This document shows, one piece after another, positions 28,453 to 37,078 of a stretch of DNA of 64,000 nt (positions are counted from its first letter, which is position 1; each line of letters opens with the position of its first letter). The notes under the pieces were generated by a model. That model was not told the DNA's origin and searched no databases. It saw nothing but the letters and a program-made list of their open reading frames with translations. Position numbers and translations under genes: made by a program. Source of the stretch: Lachnospiraceae bacterium (lineage in GTDB: Bacteria; Bacillota_A; Clostridia; Lachnospirales; Lachnospiraceae); NCBI GenBank assembly GCA_024684065.1, contig JAIKXO010000209.1:1-64000 (forward strand), written 5' to 3'.

Positions 28453-29625
28453 ATGGGCTACACGGTTGATGAAGTGATGAAGTTTATTGAGGAGGAGGAC
28501 GTAAAGTTCATACGTCTGGCTTTCAGGGATGCATTCGGCGTGCAGAAGAATATATCAGTCACGCCGGGCGAAGTGAAGAAGGACTTTGAAGACGGGGCTC
28601 CGATAAACGCGAAGGAAATATCGGGGTTCGAGGAGTGCCGTCATGCCGCGCTTTATCTTAAACCGGATCCGGACACCATGGCTATCCTTCCATGGAGACC
28701 GGACAGCGGAAGGGTCCTCAGGATGTTCTGTGATGTGTTCACCCCTGAGGGAGAAGAATATGTATCGGATACAAGGGGGATACTGAGAAACGCGGTAAAA
28801 AGGGCGGAAGAGGCCGGGATTGAATTCCGTTTCGGCAATGAGACCGAGTTTTACCTTTTTACAAAGGACGAGGAAGGCAATCCCACGAAAATTCCCTATG
28901 ACAAAGCAGGATATATGGATATCGCACCCCTTGATAAATGCGAGAACGTAAGAAGGGAGATCTCCCTTACCATAGAACGTATGGGGCTGACGCCCGAAAG
29001 ATCGCATCATGAGAGGGGTCCGGGACAGAATGAGATAGATTTTCATTACGCGAAGCCTCTTAAGGCTGCGGATCAGATGGTGACCTTCAAGATGGCGGTA
29101 TGCACTATAGCGGACCGTTATGGGCTTGTGGCCGATTTTTCGCCCATGCCGCTTGAGGGCTGTCCGGGCAACGGATACCATATAAATATATATGCCGTGG
29201 ATAAGGACGGTAACGATCTGGCAAGATACGCGGCGGCGGGCATAATAGATAAGATCCGGGACATGACGATATTTCTTAATCCAGCTGATGCTTCATATTC
29301 GAGGCTCGGTAACAGTTCGGCGCCGGATAAGGTGAACTGGTCAAGTGCCGGAGAATCGGAACTTATGTATATTGAAACCAGAAAGGGGAAAACGAGGGCG
29401 GAGCTAAGGAGCCCCGATGCTTCAAGCAATCCTTATCTGGTCTATGCGCTTCTGATTTATGCGGGGCTTTGGGGAATAGAAAATGAGCTTTCGCTTCCCG
29501 AAGAGACGGCAAGCGAGGCAATGCTGCTGCCCGGTTCGAGAAGGGAGGCAGCAGTGATCGCGGCAAAGAGCGCGTTTGTGAGAAGCTGTGTCCCGGAGGG
29601 GATCATCAGGGCATACACGGGATAA
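28453..29625 (+). CDS. glnA: Glutamine synthetase, short type I-like
   Basis: This enzyme condenses glutamate and ammonia into glutamine with ATP. The beta-grasp N-terminus (KFIRLAFRDAFGVQKNISV) leads to the catalytic domain, with FGNETEFYLF, SHHERGPGQNEIDFHY, GNGYHINIY and TRAELRSPDASSNPYL. At 390 aa it is about 50 residues shorter than typical GSI, with a shortened C-terminal part and no visible adenylylation tyrosine loop. The start at 28453 follows AAGGAGGCAGG. It is followed 19 nt later by an ANTAR regulator, an arrangement known for nitrogen control in Clostridia. Confidence 0.92.
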   Translation: MGYTVDEVMKFIEEEDVKFIRLAFRDAFGVQKNISVTPGEVKKDFEDGAPINAKEISGFEECRHAALYLKPDPDTMAILPWRPDSGRVLRMFCDVFTPEGEEYVSDTRGILRNAVKRAEEAGIEFRFGNETEFYLFTKDEEGNPTKIPYDKAGYMDIAPLDKCENVRREISLTIERMGLTPERSHHERGPGQNEIDFHYAKPLKAADQMVTFKMAVCTIADRYGLVADFSPMPLEGCPGNGYHINIYAVDKDGNDLARYAAAGIIDKIRDMTIFLNPADASYSRLGNSSAPDKVNWSSAGESELMYIETRKGKTRAELRSPDASSNPYLVYALLIYAGLWGIENELSLPEETASEAMLLPGSRREAAVIAAKSAFVRSCVPEGIIRAYTG

Positions 29626-29644
29626 TCATATCGGGAGACGGTTT

Positions 29645-30226
29645 ATGCCACGAAAAAATGACATGTGCAACTCCATATTGATAGTATCCTCCTCGGAGCA
29701 GTTCGTGATGGCGGTGAAGAGGTCGCTTACGGGCTTTATCACGATAGATGTAAAGAAGAGCGCTTCACTTGCCCGAAGGAGCATCCTGGAAAGGTATTAT
29801 GATCTTATTGCCGTCAATGCGCCTCTGCCCGATGAGACGGGAGAGGATTTCGCCATTGATGCCGCCGAAAAGAGCAGTGCGTCCGTTCTTTTAGTCGTCC
29901 CGCAGGAGGTCTTTGAAGACGCGCTTACGAGGGTGACCGACTATGGGATCCTGGTCGTTCCGAAGCCGGCTCCGAGGGGCAGGATCGATGCTGCCATAAG
30001 GTATCTTACTGCCGTCCAGAACAGGATGCATGATCTTGAAAAGAAAAATACGGCGCTTGAGGAAAAGATCGAGGAGCTAAGGACAGTAAGCAAGGCTAAA
30101 CTTCTTCTGGTAGAGAAAAAGCACATGACCGAGGATGAGGCCCATAAATACATAGGAAAGCAGGCCATGGACAACGGGATCTCCAGAGGCAGGGCGGCCA
30201 AAATGCTGTTGGATGAGCTGGAATAA
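29645..30226 (+). CDS. ANTAR-domain RNA-binding antiterminator with receiver-like N-terminus
   Basis: This 193-aa protein has an N-terminal receiver-like fold (ILIVSSSEQFVMAVKRSL, then YYDLIAVNAPLPDETG), a coiled coil (about 115-140), and a C-terminal ANTAR domain (KLLLVEKKHMTEDEAHKYIG, then AMDNGISRGRAAKML). The usual phospho-acceptor aspartate is replaced in IAVNAPLP, so signalling may not be by phosphorylation. ANTAR proteins bind paired hexaloop hairpins and block terminators. A matching target lies in the gltB leader of this island. The start at 29645 follows GGGAGA. It is probably co-transcribed with glnA. Confidence 0.9.
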   Translation: MPRKNDMCNSILIVSSSEQFVMAVKRSLTGFITIDVKKSASLARRSILERYYDLIAVNAPLPDETGEDFAIDAAEKSSASVLLVVPQEVFEDALTRVTDYGILVVPKPAPRGRIDAAIRYLTAVQNRMHDLEKKNTALEEKIEELRTVSKAKLLLVEKKHMTEDEAHKYIGKQAMDNGISRGRAAKMLLDELE

Positions 30227-30255
30227 AACCGTAAAAAATAATTACAAAATACCTA

Positions 30256-30284
30256 TTGACATAGTAGGTGAATGATGTTATTAT
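30256..30284 (+). promoter_or_regulatory. Sigma-A promoter of the cysteine leader/metY-cysK unit
   Basis: TTGACA (30256-30261), 17 nt, TATTAT (30279-30284). It is followed by a 400-nt leader holding repeats, a small ORF and a terminator-like hairpin. Confidence 0.82.
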
Positions 30285-30293
30285 CCTTTCAGC

Positions 30294-30423
30294 AAGGTAA
30301 TGATCCGGTCTGCGGGGCAGCCCGGATCGGCATAAACCTTAGGGTTTATGCCAAAGCGCACGATTTGCAGCGCAAATCGGCGCAACAAGGTAATGATCCG
30401 GTCTGCGGGGCAGCCCGGTGCAA
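30294..30423 (+). repeat. Palindromic repeat family A, one full copy plus a partial copy
   Basis: GATCCGGTCTGCGGGGCAGC, GGCATAAAC/GTTTATGCC and CGATTTGCAGCGCAAATCG, then a second first-module copy (about 30390-30420). It lies in the transcribed leader. Confidence 0.78.
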
Positions 30424-30445
30424 CATGGAGAAAGGAGTGAAGGGG

Positions 30446-30574
30446 ATGTTTCGTATCATTAATCATAAAAATGACAGAGGGATCTGTTGCATCCATCGAA
30501 TGCCATGCTGTCGGGCAGGTCTGTCATCCGGGGTGCCGTGTACATTTGCGTGCCCTGATCTGATGCGATGTTGA
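30446..30574 (+). CDS. Cysteine-rich leader peptide (42 aa) upstream of metY-cysK
   Basis: A short ORF with a good ribosome binding site (AAAGGAG, 8 nt before ATG) encodes a peptide with seven cysteines in 42 residues, including GICCIHRMPCC and a tail PCTFACPDLMRC. It sits between a strong promoter and a terminator-like hairpin, directly ahead of two genes that make cysteine or homocysteine. Ribosome stalling at cysteine codons when charged tRNA-Cys is short would change folding of the downstream RNA. I know of no named family for this peptide. Confidence 0.7.
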   Translation: MFRIINHKNDRGICCIHRMPCCRAGLSSGVPCTFACPDLMRC

Positions 30575-30594
30575 AGCACGCGTCTCAGACTGAT

Positions 30595-30630
30595 GCCCGG
30601 GAGCCGGATACAGCCCCGGGTAAATTTTTG
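30595..30630 (+). terminator. Attenuator-like hairpin before metY
   Basis: CCCGGG (30596-30601) pairs with CCCGGG (30615-30620), and TAAATTTTTG follows. ATCCGGGG inside the leader ORF (30526-30533) can instead pair with CCGGAT (30604-30609) in the hairpin loop, an alternative fold that would fit attenuation. Confidence 0.55.
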
Positions 30631-30689
30631 TGCAGAAGCAAAACAATATCTTATTATTATATTATCAGGAATGAAAAGGAGATTTTATC

Positions 30690-31970
30690 ATGAGTACATA
30701 TAAATTTGAAACCTTACAGTTACATGTAGGACAGGAGCAGGCAGATCCCGCTACGGATTCAAGGGCGGTGCCCATCTACCAGACCACATCCTATGTTTTT
30801 CATAACAGCAAGCATGCCGCGGACCGCTTCGGCCTTGCAGATGCCGGAAACATTTACGGCAGGCTTACCAATTCAACCCAGGACGTCCTGGAAAAAAGGC
30901 TTGCAGCCCTTGAAGGGGGAAGCGCTGCTCTTGCGTTAGCTTCCGGAGCCGCTGCGATCACATATACGATAGAGGCTCTTGCAGCAAACGACGGACATAT
31001 TGTGGCTCAGAAGACGATATACGGCGGGACCTTCAACCTTCTGGAGCACACGCTTCCCCAGTACGGGATACAGACCACCTTCGTAGATATCCATAATCTT
31101 TCCGAGGTCGAAGCGGCGATCAGGGATGATACAAGGGCGATATTCTTAGAGACCCTCGGCAACCCCAACAGTGATATCCCTGATATTGACGCTGTTTCAG
31201 AGATAGCTCACAGGCACGGACTTCCGGTTGTCATAGACAACACCTTCGGGACCCCTTATCTTATAAGGCCGTTCGAGCATGGGGCGGATATCGTGGTACA
31301 CTCGGCGACAAAATTCATCGGCGGTCACGGTACAACGCTTGGAGGCATTATCGTTGAATCCGGAAAGTTTGACTGGAAGGCCAGCGGAAAGTATCCGAAT
31401 ATCGCGGACCCCAATCCGAGCTATCATGGCGTATCCTTCTATGACGCTGTGGGACCGGCAGCTTTTGTTACCTATATAAGGGCAATCCTTTTGAGGGATA
31501 CGGGCGCTGCGATCTCTCCGTTCAACGCTTTCCTGCTTTTACAGGGCGTGGAGACCCTTTCCCTGAGGCTTGAGCGCCATTCGGAGAATACGAAAAAGGT
31601 GGTGGAATTTTTGAATAACCATCCCAAGGTTGAAAAGGTGAACCATCCGTCTCTTCCCGATCATCCCGATCATGCGCTGTATGAGAAATATTTCCCCAAC
31701 GGCGGCGGATCTATCTTTACCTTTGATATCAAGGGCGGAAAAGAGGAAGCCTGGAAGTTTATCGACAATCTTGAGATATTCTCGCTCCTTGCAAATGTTG
31801 CTGATGTAAAGAGCCTTGTTATCCATCCGGCGACAACGACCCATTCCCAGCTCTCAGAGGAAGAGCTTCTGGATCAGGGGATACGTCAGAGCACTATCAG
31901 GCTCTCGATAGGAACCGAGCACATAGATGATATCATTGCAGACCTTGAAAAGGGCTTTGCAGCGTTATAA
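30690..31970 (+). CDS. metY: O-acetylhomoserine sulfhydrylase (Cys/Met metabolism PLP enzyme)
   Basis: This PLP enzyme of the gamma-family joins sulfide to O-acetylhomoserine to give homocysteine, and some members also act on O-acetylserine. Visible motifs are QTTSYVF, YGRLTNSTQDVLEKRLAALE, SGAAAITY and the PLP lysine in VVHSATKFIGGHGTT. The C-terminal TTHSQLSEEELLDQGI and RLSIGTEHIDD are typical. At 426 aa it has the length of the long MetY type. The start at 30690 follows AAAGGAG. It ends 34 nt before cysK, and both lie behind the cysteine-rich leader. Confidence 0.92.
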   Translation: MSTYKFETLQLHVGQEQADPATDSRAVPIYQTTSYVFHNSKHAADRFGLADAGNIYGRLTNSTQDVLEKRLAALEGGSAALALASGAAAITYTIEALAANDGHIVAQKTIYGGTFNLLEHTLPQYGIQTTFVDIHNLSEVEAAIRDDTRAIFLETLGNPNSDIPDIDAVSEIAHRHGLPVVIDNTFGTPYLIRPFEHGADIVVHSATKFIGGHGTTLGGIIVESGKFDWKASGKYPNIADPNPSYHGVSFYDAVGPAAFVTYIRAILLRDTGAAISPFNAFLLLQGVETLSLRLERHSENTKKVVEFLNNHPKVEKVNHPSLPDHPDHALYEKYFPNGGGSIFTFDIKGGKEEAWKFIDNLEIFSLLANVADVKSLVIHPATTTHSQLSEEELLDQGIRQSTIRLSIGTEHIDDIIADLEKGFAAL

Positions 31971-32004
31971 AATACTATGGAAATATCAAAGGAGGAATAA
32001 TAGA

Positions 32005-32937
32005 ATGGCAAATATTTATAAAGGAACACTTGGACTTGTTGGAAATACGCCTTTGGTAGAGGTTGTAAATATTGAAAAGGAGCTGGGGCTTGAAGCGACC
32101 GTGCTTGTTAAGCTTGAGTATTTCAATCCGGCCGGAAGCGTTAAGGACCGTATCGCAAAAGCGATGATCGAGGATGCCGAGGAGAAAGGGCTTCTTAAGG
32201 AGGGCTCTGTCATTATCGAGCCTACCTCAGGGAATACGGGTATAGGCCTCGCATCTATCGCGGCTTCAAAGGGATACCGCATCATACTCACCATGCCGGA
32301 GACAATGAGCGTAGAGCGCAGAAGCATACTTAAAAACTACGGTGCGGAGATCGTGCTCACCGAAGGCTCAAAGGGAATGAAGGGCGCCATCGCGAAGGCG
32401 GAAGAGCTTGCAAAGGAAATCCCCGACAGCTTTATCCCCGGACAGTTTGTAAACCCCGCAAACCCGGCGATCCATAAGGCAACGACCGGTCCTGAGATAT
32501 GGAAGGATACGGACGGCAAGGTAGACATTTTCATAGCCGGAGTAGGAACAGGCGGTACGGTAACCGGTACGGGCGAATATCTTAAGGAGCAGAATCCGGA
32601 TATAAAGATCGTTGCTTTAGAGCCCGAGGATTCACCGGTCCTCTCGGAAGGCAGGGCAGGCGCCCATAAGATCCAGGGGATAGGAGCAGGCTTTGTGCCG
32701 GATGTATTGAATACGAAGGTATATGATGAGGTATACAAGGCTTCAAATAAAGATGCCTTTGAAACCGCTAAGCTTCTTTCGAGGAAGGAGGGGATCTCTG
32801 TCGGTATTTCTTCGGGAGCCGCACTGGCAGGAGCCATCGAGCTTGCAAAGAGGCCTGAGAACAAGGGCAAGGTGATCGTTGCCCTGCTTCCCGACAGCGG
32901 AGACAGATATTATTCGACAGCTCTGTTTACGGAATAA
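32005..32937 (+). CDS. cysK: Cysteine synthase A (O-acetylserine sulfhydrylase)
   Basis: This PLP enzyme makes cysteine from O-acetylserine and sulfide. It shows GNTPLVEV, the PLP lysine in NPAGSVKDRIAKAM, the substrate loop PTSGNTGIGLA and the phosphate-binding GVGTGGTVTGTGEY. It has 310 aa. The start at 32005 follows GGAGGAATAATAGA; the longer frame back to 31927 overlaps metY and lacks a binding site. It is the last gene of the unit and is followed by a strong terminator. Confidence 0.95.
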   Translation: MANIYKGTLGLVGNTPLVEVVNIEKELGLEATVLVKLEYFNPAGSVKDRIAKAMIEDAEEKGLLKEGSVIIEPTSGNTGIGLASIAASKGYRIILTMPETMSVERRSILKNYGAEIVLTEGSKGMKGAIAKAEELAKEIPDSFIPGQFVNPANPAIHKATTGPEIWKDTDGKVDIFIAGVGTGGTVTGTGEYLKEQNPDIKIVALEPEDSPVLSEGRAGAHKIQGIGAGFVPDVLNTKVYDEVYKASNKDAFETAKLLSRKEGISVGISSGAALAGAIELAKRPENKGKVIVALLPDSGDRYYSTALFTE

Positions 32938-33067
32938 GCTTTACGATGAAGCCTCATGTAAGAGCGTGAAAATGCTTCATACACGTCACGGAATATGATG
33001 CAGAGTACGGATTTGGCTGAAAATTAAACAGAGAAACGATCAAGAAGTCAGTTTGTATTGGTTTAAC

Positions 33068-33108
33068 AGGCACCTGCTTTAGTGAATTCCCAGGCAGGTG
33101 CCTTTTTC
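33068..33108 (+). terminator. Rho-independent terminator after cysK
   Basis: AGGCACCTGC (33068-33077) and GCAGGTGCCT (33094-33103) form a perfect 10-bp stem followed by TTTTT. Confidence 0.9.
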
Positions 33109-33128
33109 ATGCTTTGGGCAGTCTGTAA

Positions 33129-33374
33129 ACATTTCTGACCCCAAAGGAGGCTTGTGATCGTGGCTGCGGAGAATGTGCATTTACGGTTAAAAAGGGTGAT
33201 AAAGAAGCATGGGAACGGATCCGTCAGTTTTTTAAAAATTCTGTTATATTTTTCAGAGATTATTATAAGGAGGATACAGATAAATATGTTATACTCAATA
33301 ACGGAATTAAATTCAGTTATCGAGTATTTTTACAGGAAATGATCCGGCCTGTAAAACGGACCGGATCGGCATGA
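33129..33374 (+). pseudogene. Unrecognised gene fragment ending in a repeat
   Basis: One frame reads GECAFTVKKGDKEAWERIRQ, then VIFFRDYYKEDTDKYVILNN and IKFSYRVFLQEM, which looks protein-like but has no start codon and is cut on its left. Its last codons and stop lie inside a family A repeat. An overlapping frame from GTG 33154 (62 aa) has a good AAAGGAGG but less protein-like content. I cannot name either. I favour a decayed gene tail. Confidence 0.35.
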
Positions 33375-33421
33375 ACCGGATTCGTGCCTGAGCGCGCGAT
33401 CTGCTTTGCAGACCGGCGCGG
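33335..33421 (+). repeat. Palindromic repeat family A, before the CPBP gene
   Basis: GATCCGGCCTG...CGGACCGGATC, GGCATGAAC...TTCGTGCC and GATCTGCTTTGCAGACC stems are present in order. Paired changes keep the stems while the sequence drifts. Confidence 0.75.
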
Positions 33422-33521
33422 TCAGGTAAAGCTGCCTGTGATACAGTGTTTACGAAGAAGGATGCAGCGTTCGGAGCGGCTTAGGAAAACCTGCAGATAA
33501 TCGTGCGAGGAGTCTTGAACT

Positions 33522-34376
33522 ATGGGTGAATTAATAAAGAAGAATACTGTTATTTCCTGTTGGATCATTTTTGCGGTTCTGATAACGGTTCATGGATTCG
33601 AAGCGATCGTCCTGAAAATGGATGAAACCGTATTTGGAGAGAATTTCATCAACAAGTTGTTCGGGATCGGTGTTGTATTCATCGTATTGCGCTCTGTTAA
33701 ATGGAAGTGGACGACTATCGGATTTGCGAAGACGGGACTTGTCAGGAACCTGGGTCTGGGACTATTGGTCGCTCTTTGCTCCTTTGTTATCTCGTACGGG
33801 TTGGAGATCATGGTCCTTAAGAGTAAAGGCCATGATATCAGGTTTGGATTTTTCACAACAGGTTTTTCCCTGACAGGAGAAACCGCTGTCCATACCGGGT
33901 TCGGTTTTATATTGATGTGCATTTTTTTCAATATCATCAACGTGGTAATGGAGGAGGGTACATTCCGGGGACTGTTTTATCATATTGCCAGTATCGATCA
34001 TTCCAGGGAATATGCGCTGCTGTTTCAGGCCTTTCTGTTCGGGGTATGGCATATCGTGACCCCCCTTCATAATCTGATAGACGGTGACATTAATATTGTG
34101 TCATTCCTGGCGCTCAGCGCAGGATATATAATTCTGGCAGGTTTGATGGGGATTAAGTGGGGGCTTCTTTACCGGATGACGGGAAGTCTGTATGCAGGCA
34201 TGGCAGACCATTTCTTCAACAACTGTGTTGCAACCAACCTGCTCCACGTTGTTACGGAGAATGGGATTGATGAAATGATGATTCTCCGTGTGGCTATCGC
34301 ACAGCTTTGTTCTTTTGCCGTTATTGTACTCATGTTTAAGAGGGGAGGTAATGCAAAAGATGGGAAAGAGCGTTAA
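33522..34376 (+). CDS. CPBP-family intramembrane metalloprotease
   Basis: The 284-aa protein has about seven hydrophobic segments and the CPBP (Abi) motifs: MEEGTFRGLF (EExxxR), FGVWHI and MADHFFNN. Family members include CAAX-prenyl proteases and bacteriocin immunity proteins; the substrate here is unknown. The C-terminus overlaps the start of the following hydrolase gene by 17 nt, so the two are coupled. The start ATG at 33522 follows GAGGAG at moderate distance. Confidence 0.85.
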   Translation: MGELIKKNTVISCWIIFAVLITVHGFEAIVLKMDETVFGENFINKLFGIGVVFIVLRSVKWKWTTIGFAKTGLVRNLGLGLLVALCSFVISYGLEIMVLKSKGHDIRFGFFTTGFSLTGETAVHTGFGFILMCIFFNIINVVMEEGTFRGLFYHIASIDHSREYALLFQAFLFGVWHIVTPLHNLIDGDINIVSFLALSAGYIILAGLMGIKWGLLYRMTGSLYAGMADHFFNNCVATNLLHVVTENGIDEMMILRVAIAQLCSFAVIVLMFKRGGNAKDGKER

Positions 34377-35184
34377 AAACGGGAGCGTGCAGCTTGACGA
34401 TACGGATATGTATTATGCTTCTTTCGGTAACGGAGATAAGAAACTGATAGTCCTTCCCGGACTGTCGGACGGATTGACAACTGTAAAGGGTAAAGCATGG
34501 CTGCTCGCAGCTCCGTATAAAAAATACCTGAATGATTATACGGTATATATGTTCAGCCGAAAGAATAAAATGCCGGAGGGGTACTGCATAAAGGACATGG
34601 CGGATGATCAGGTCAGGGCGATGAAAATTCTGGGGATAGAAAAAGCATATGTTTGCGGTGTATCACAGGGAGGTATGATCGCGCAGTGTATCGCCATATA
34701 TCACCCGGAATTCGTAAACAGGCTGATCCTTGCCGTCACGGCGCCGAGCGCAAATGAAACAGTGAAAAATGCGGTATCCGGCTGGATAGGGATGGCAAAA
34801 AAAGGAGATCATGTAAGCCTGATGAAGGATACTGCCGAAAAAATGTATTCTGACCGGTGGCTTAAGAAAAACAGAAGACTGTTCCCGGTGCTTGCAAAGT
34901 TTACAAAACCGGCAGACTATGAAAGGTTCTTACGAAACGCAGATGCAATACTGAAATATGATGTGCTCGGTGAACTGGGAAAGATCACTGCCCCTACGCT
35001 TATAATTGCAGGCAGTGATGACAGGACGGTAGGGAACGACGCGGCTTTACAGCTTTTGGAAGGAATTCCGGGCAGTGTTAAGTTCGTATATGAAGGGCTT
35101 GGCCATGGGGCATTTGAAGAAGCCGGAGATTTTTATGACAGGATATTTGCTTTCTGTGATGCTTCACACGGGATGGATCCTTGA
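34360..35184 (+). CDS. Alpha/beta-hydrolase fold protein
   Basis: This 274-aa cytosolic protein has the nucleophile elbow GVSQGGM (Ser about 105), an acid in AGSDDRTVG and a histidine in GLGHGAFEE, making a complete Ser-Asp-His triad. The specific substrate cannot be told. A start at 34351 is possible, but it lies only 2 nt from GGAGG, so 34360 is preferred. It is translationally coupled to the CPBP gene. Confidence 0.8.
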   Translation: MGKSVKNGSVQLDDTDMYYASFGNGDKKLIVLPGLSDGLTTVKGKAWLLAAPYKKYLNDYTVYMFSRKNKMPEGYCIKDMADDQVRAMKILGIEKAYVCGVSQGGMIAQCIAIYHPEFVNRLILAVTAPSANETVKNAVSGWIGMAKKGDHVSLMKDTAEKMYSDRWLKKNRRLFPVLAKFTKPADYERFLRNADAILKYDVLGELGKITAPTLIIAGSDDRTVGNDAALQLLEGIPGSVKFVYEGLGHGAFEEAGDFYDRIFAFCDASHGMDP

Positions 35185-35306
35185 CTTTCTATGTGGCAGG
35201 ATGTTTGGAGTATATTGACAGCTTCCGGAGCTGAATGGCCGGTGTACTTATCGGGGTAACTGCCGTACGGCGGATGCTTTCAGCGGGATATAAGCGTGTG
35301 GCTTAG

Positions 35307-35468
35307 CCGCAGATGTGTTTCCATACGGTTCATGGAAGGGTGAGCTCAGGCTGGAAATATACTGAGGATGGTATCCGGTACGAGATTGAGACGCCTGTTG
35401 AGACAGAGATCATTCTAAACGGCATAAGCAGGACTGTTCAAAAGGGCAGATACATGTTCGGGGAATAA
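35307..35468 (+). pseudogene. Alpha-L-rhamnosidase-like C-terminal remnant
   Basis: The frame reads VHGRVSSGWKYTEDGIRYEI, then ETEIILNGI and a tail ending GRYMFGE before TAA. It resembles the C-terminal beta-domain of family 78 rhamnosidases (GW...Y.I.P..T.A...L). A stop lies in frame just upstream, so nothing longer survives. The rest of 35185-35535 holds no gene I can support. Confidence 0.45.
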
Positions 35469-35535
35469 TATCCTGACCGGGAATCAAGAGAGGATACCGC
35501 GGCGATAACTGAACATGGAAATATGGCGGGGGAAA

Positions 35536-36386
35536 ATGAAAGTGAAGGTAAGTCAAACGAATGAAAAGCGATACATAATATTCTTTTTGGTCGTGGATGT
35601 TATTACAATTATAGCAGCCATAGCCATAGGTGTTTTCCTTTTCCGCAGATATTCGATCCAGGAGCATATCAAAACCGCCCAAGGCCTTACTGAATATGCT
35701 GCTGAGCTGATCGACGCAGACAGAACACTGGAGTTTATAGAAAAAGGCAGTGATGCTCCCGGCTATGATGAGATCAGGGCAAAACTCCAGCGGCTTATGG
35801 AGGTTTATCCGGATATAAAGTACCTGTATGTGACCCGTATACAGGAAGACGGCTGTTATGTGGTTTTTGATATGGATTCGGGGGATGAGCCCGGCCTGGA
35901 ACCCGGAATGATAGTTGATTATAAAGACGCTTTTCTCCCGTATATTGATGATCTGCTGGTTTCCGATCTGGAAAACAGATTTTATCCGGTGATGCATCAT
36001 TTGCGATCATTGTTGTAGATGTCAATTTCCTTAAACGGGTGAATGATACATACGGACATGAAAAAGGAAATGAATACCTGATAACGAATGCAAAAGCAAT
36101 TACTGAGGTGTTTGGAAAGGAAAATGTGTATCGTGTCGGAGGTGACGAATTTACTGTTGTTTTAAGAAATCAGTCCTTTTCGCAGGCAGAGGGTATGGTT
36201 AAAGCGTTTAAGGATATCCGTACCAATGCCGTCACACAGGAAAATGAGTGGGAACTTGTGCGTGCCGCGATAGGGCTTGCCGTGTACAGTCCGGAGACTG
36301 ACAGTGATGTGGAAACAGTTTTTAAACGCGCGGATACGGCTATGTATGAAGATAAAGTTGCCATGAAGGTGCAGAGAAGAGAGTAA
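35536..36386 (+). pseudogene. Broken diguanylate cyclase (GGDEF) gene
   Basis: The first part encodes a membrane segment (YIIFFLVVDVITIIAAIAIG) and a start of an extracytoplasmic sensor domain, then ends with a stop near 36016. In another frame from about 35992 the text continues FAIIVVDVNFLKRVNDTYGH, then RVGGDEFTVVL and DTAMYEDK, the second half of a GGDEF domain. The rest of the sensor, its second membrane segment and the first third of the GGDEF domain are missing. An internal deletion with frame change therefore inactivated the gene. The GGDEF signature itself is intact. Confidence 0.75.
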
Positions 36387-36438
36387 TGAACAGTATGTTA
36401 TACCGGAATCGTAAAGGCGTTGAATATGGATGCCTGCA

Positions 36439-36478
36439 GGGAGGGAGAACGGAGCCCTTTTCCCTCCCGGTGGGTTTT
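36439..36478 (+). terminator. Terminator between the GGDEF remnant and the Rrf2 gene
   Basis: GGGAGGGA (36439-36446) pairs with TCCCTCCC (36461-36468), and GGTGGGTTTT follows. Confidence 0.65.
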
Positions 36479-36504
36479 GCGCGCGAAATCACGGATTTTT
36501 AAAG

Positions 36505-36903
36505 TTATGGCAGCAGGTCGCTCAGCTTTTTTCCGTAAAAGAAATCATGCGCCATCCGGTCATATTCGGCCCACATGGGAAGAGTGAGACACTTTGATTT
36601 TCTGGGGCAGTTTTCTATCGCTCCGGAAAGGCAGGCGACGGGAGAGAGCGTGCCCTCCATAAGCTCTAAGATCTCACCTACGGTATATTCGTCCGGCTTC
36701 CGGCACAGCCTGTATCCGCCGCCCTTGCCGCTGACGCCTGAGACCAGTCCGCCGGTGACCATATCCTTTACTATTATCTCGAGATATTTTTTTGATATTT
36801 CCTGTCTTTCCGCAATATCCTTTAACGGAATATAGCTCCCGTCATCATTCTGAGCCAGGTCAAGCATTACCCGTACCGCATATCTTCCTTTTGTAGAGAT
36901 CAT
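36505..36903 (-). CDS. Rrf2-family transcriptional regulator (IscR-like)
   Basis: This 132-aa protein starts MISTKGRYAVRVMLDLAQ, the classic Rrf2 winged helix, with recognition helix EISKKYLEIIVKDM. Three cysteines follow in CLSGAIENC and KSKC, the place where IscR-type proteins bind an iron-sulphur cluster. It may sense Fe-S or cysteine status, as IscR or CymR do; which one cannot be told. ATG at 36903 is preferred over the adjacent GTG, with GGAG 7 nt upstream. It stands alone on the minus strand. Confidence 0.9.
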   Translation of the reverse strand: MISTKGRYAVRVMLDLAQNDDGSYIPLKDIAERQEISKKYLEIIVKDMVTGGLVSGVSGKGGGYRLCRKPDEYTVGEILELMEGTLSPVACLSGAIENCPRKSKCLTLPMWAEYDRMAHDFFYGKKLSDLLP

Positions 36904-37011
36904 CACGAAGCTCCTTCGTTTTTTCCTATTATACCCTGAGGCTTAAGGATGAATCAAGCTCAATTGAACGGAACACACTTTCCGGGGCTATAACTGTTGT
37001 TCATACAACAC

Positions 37012-37040
37012 TTGATGGATCGCTTATAGTAAGATATAAT
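37012..37040 (+). promoter_or_regulatory. Promoter of the degenerate HD-GYP gene
   Basis: TTGATG (37012-37017), 17 nt, TATAAT (37035-37040). The start codon is 39 nt further on. Confidence 0.7.
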
Positions 37041-37078
37041 ACAATTGTTTTATGTTTGTTTAGTTTCAGGGTGTATGT

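Noticed and set aside
30272..30574. 100-aa version of the cysteine-rich ORF
   Set aside because: Its first part is a family A repeat; the ribosome binding site marks the ATG at 30446.
33154..33342. 62-aa ORF from GTG 33154
   Set aside because: Despite a good AAAGGAGG, the overlapping frame is more protein-like and the region looks like a decayed gene; I could not support it as a real gene.
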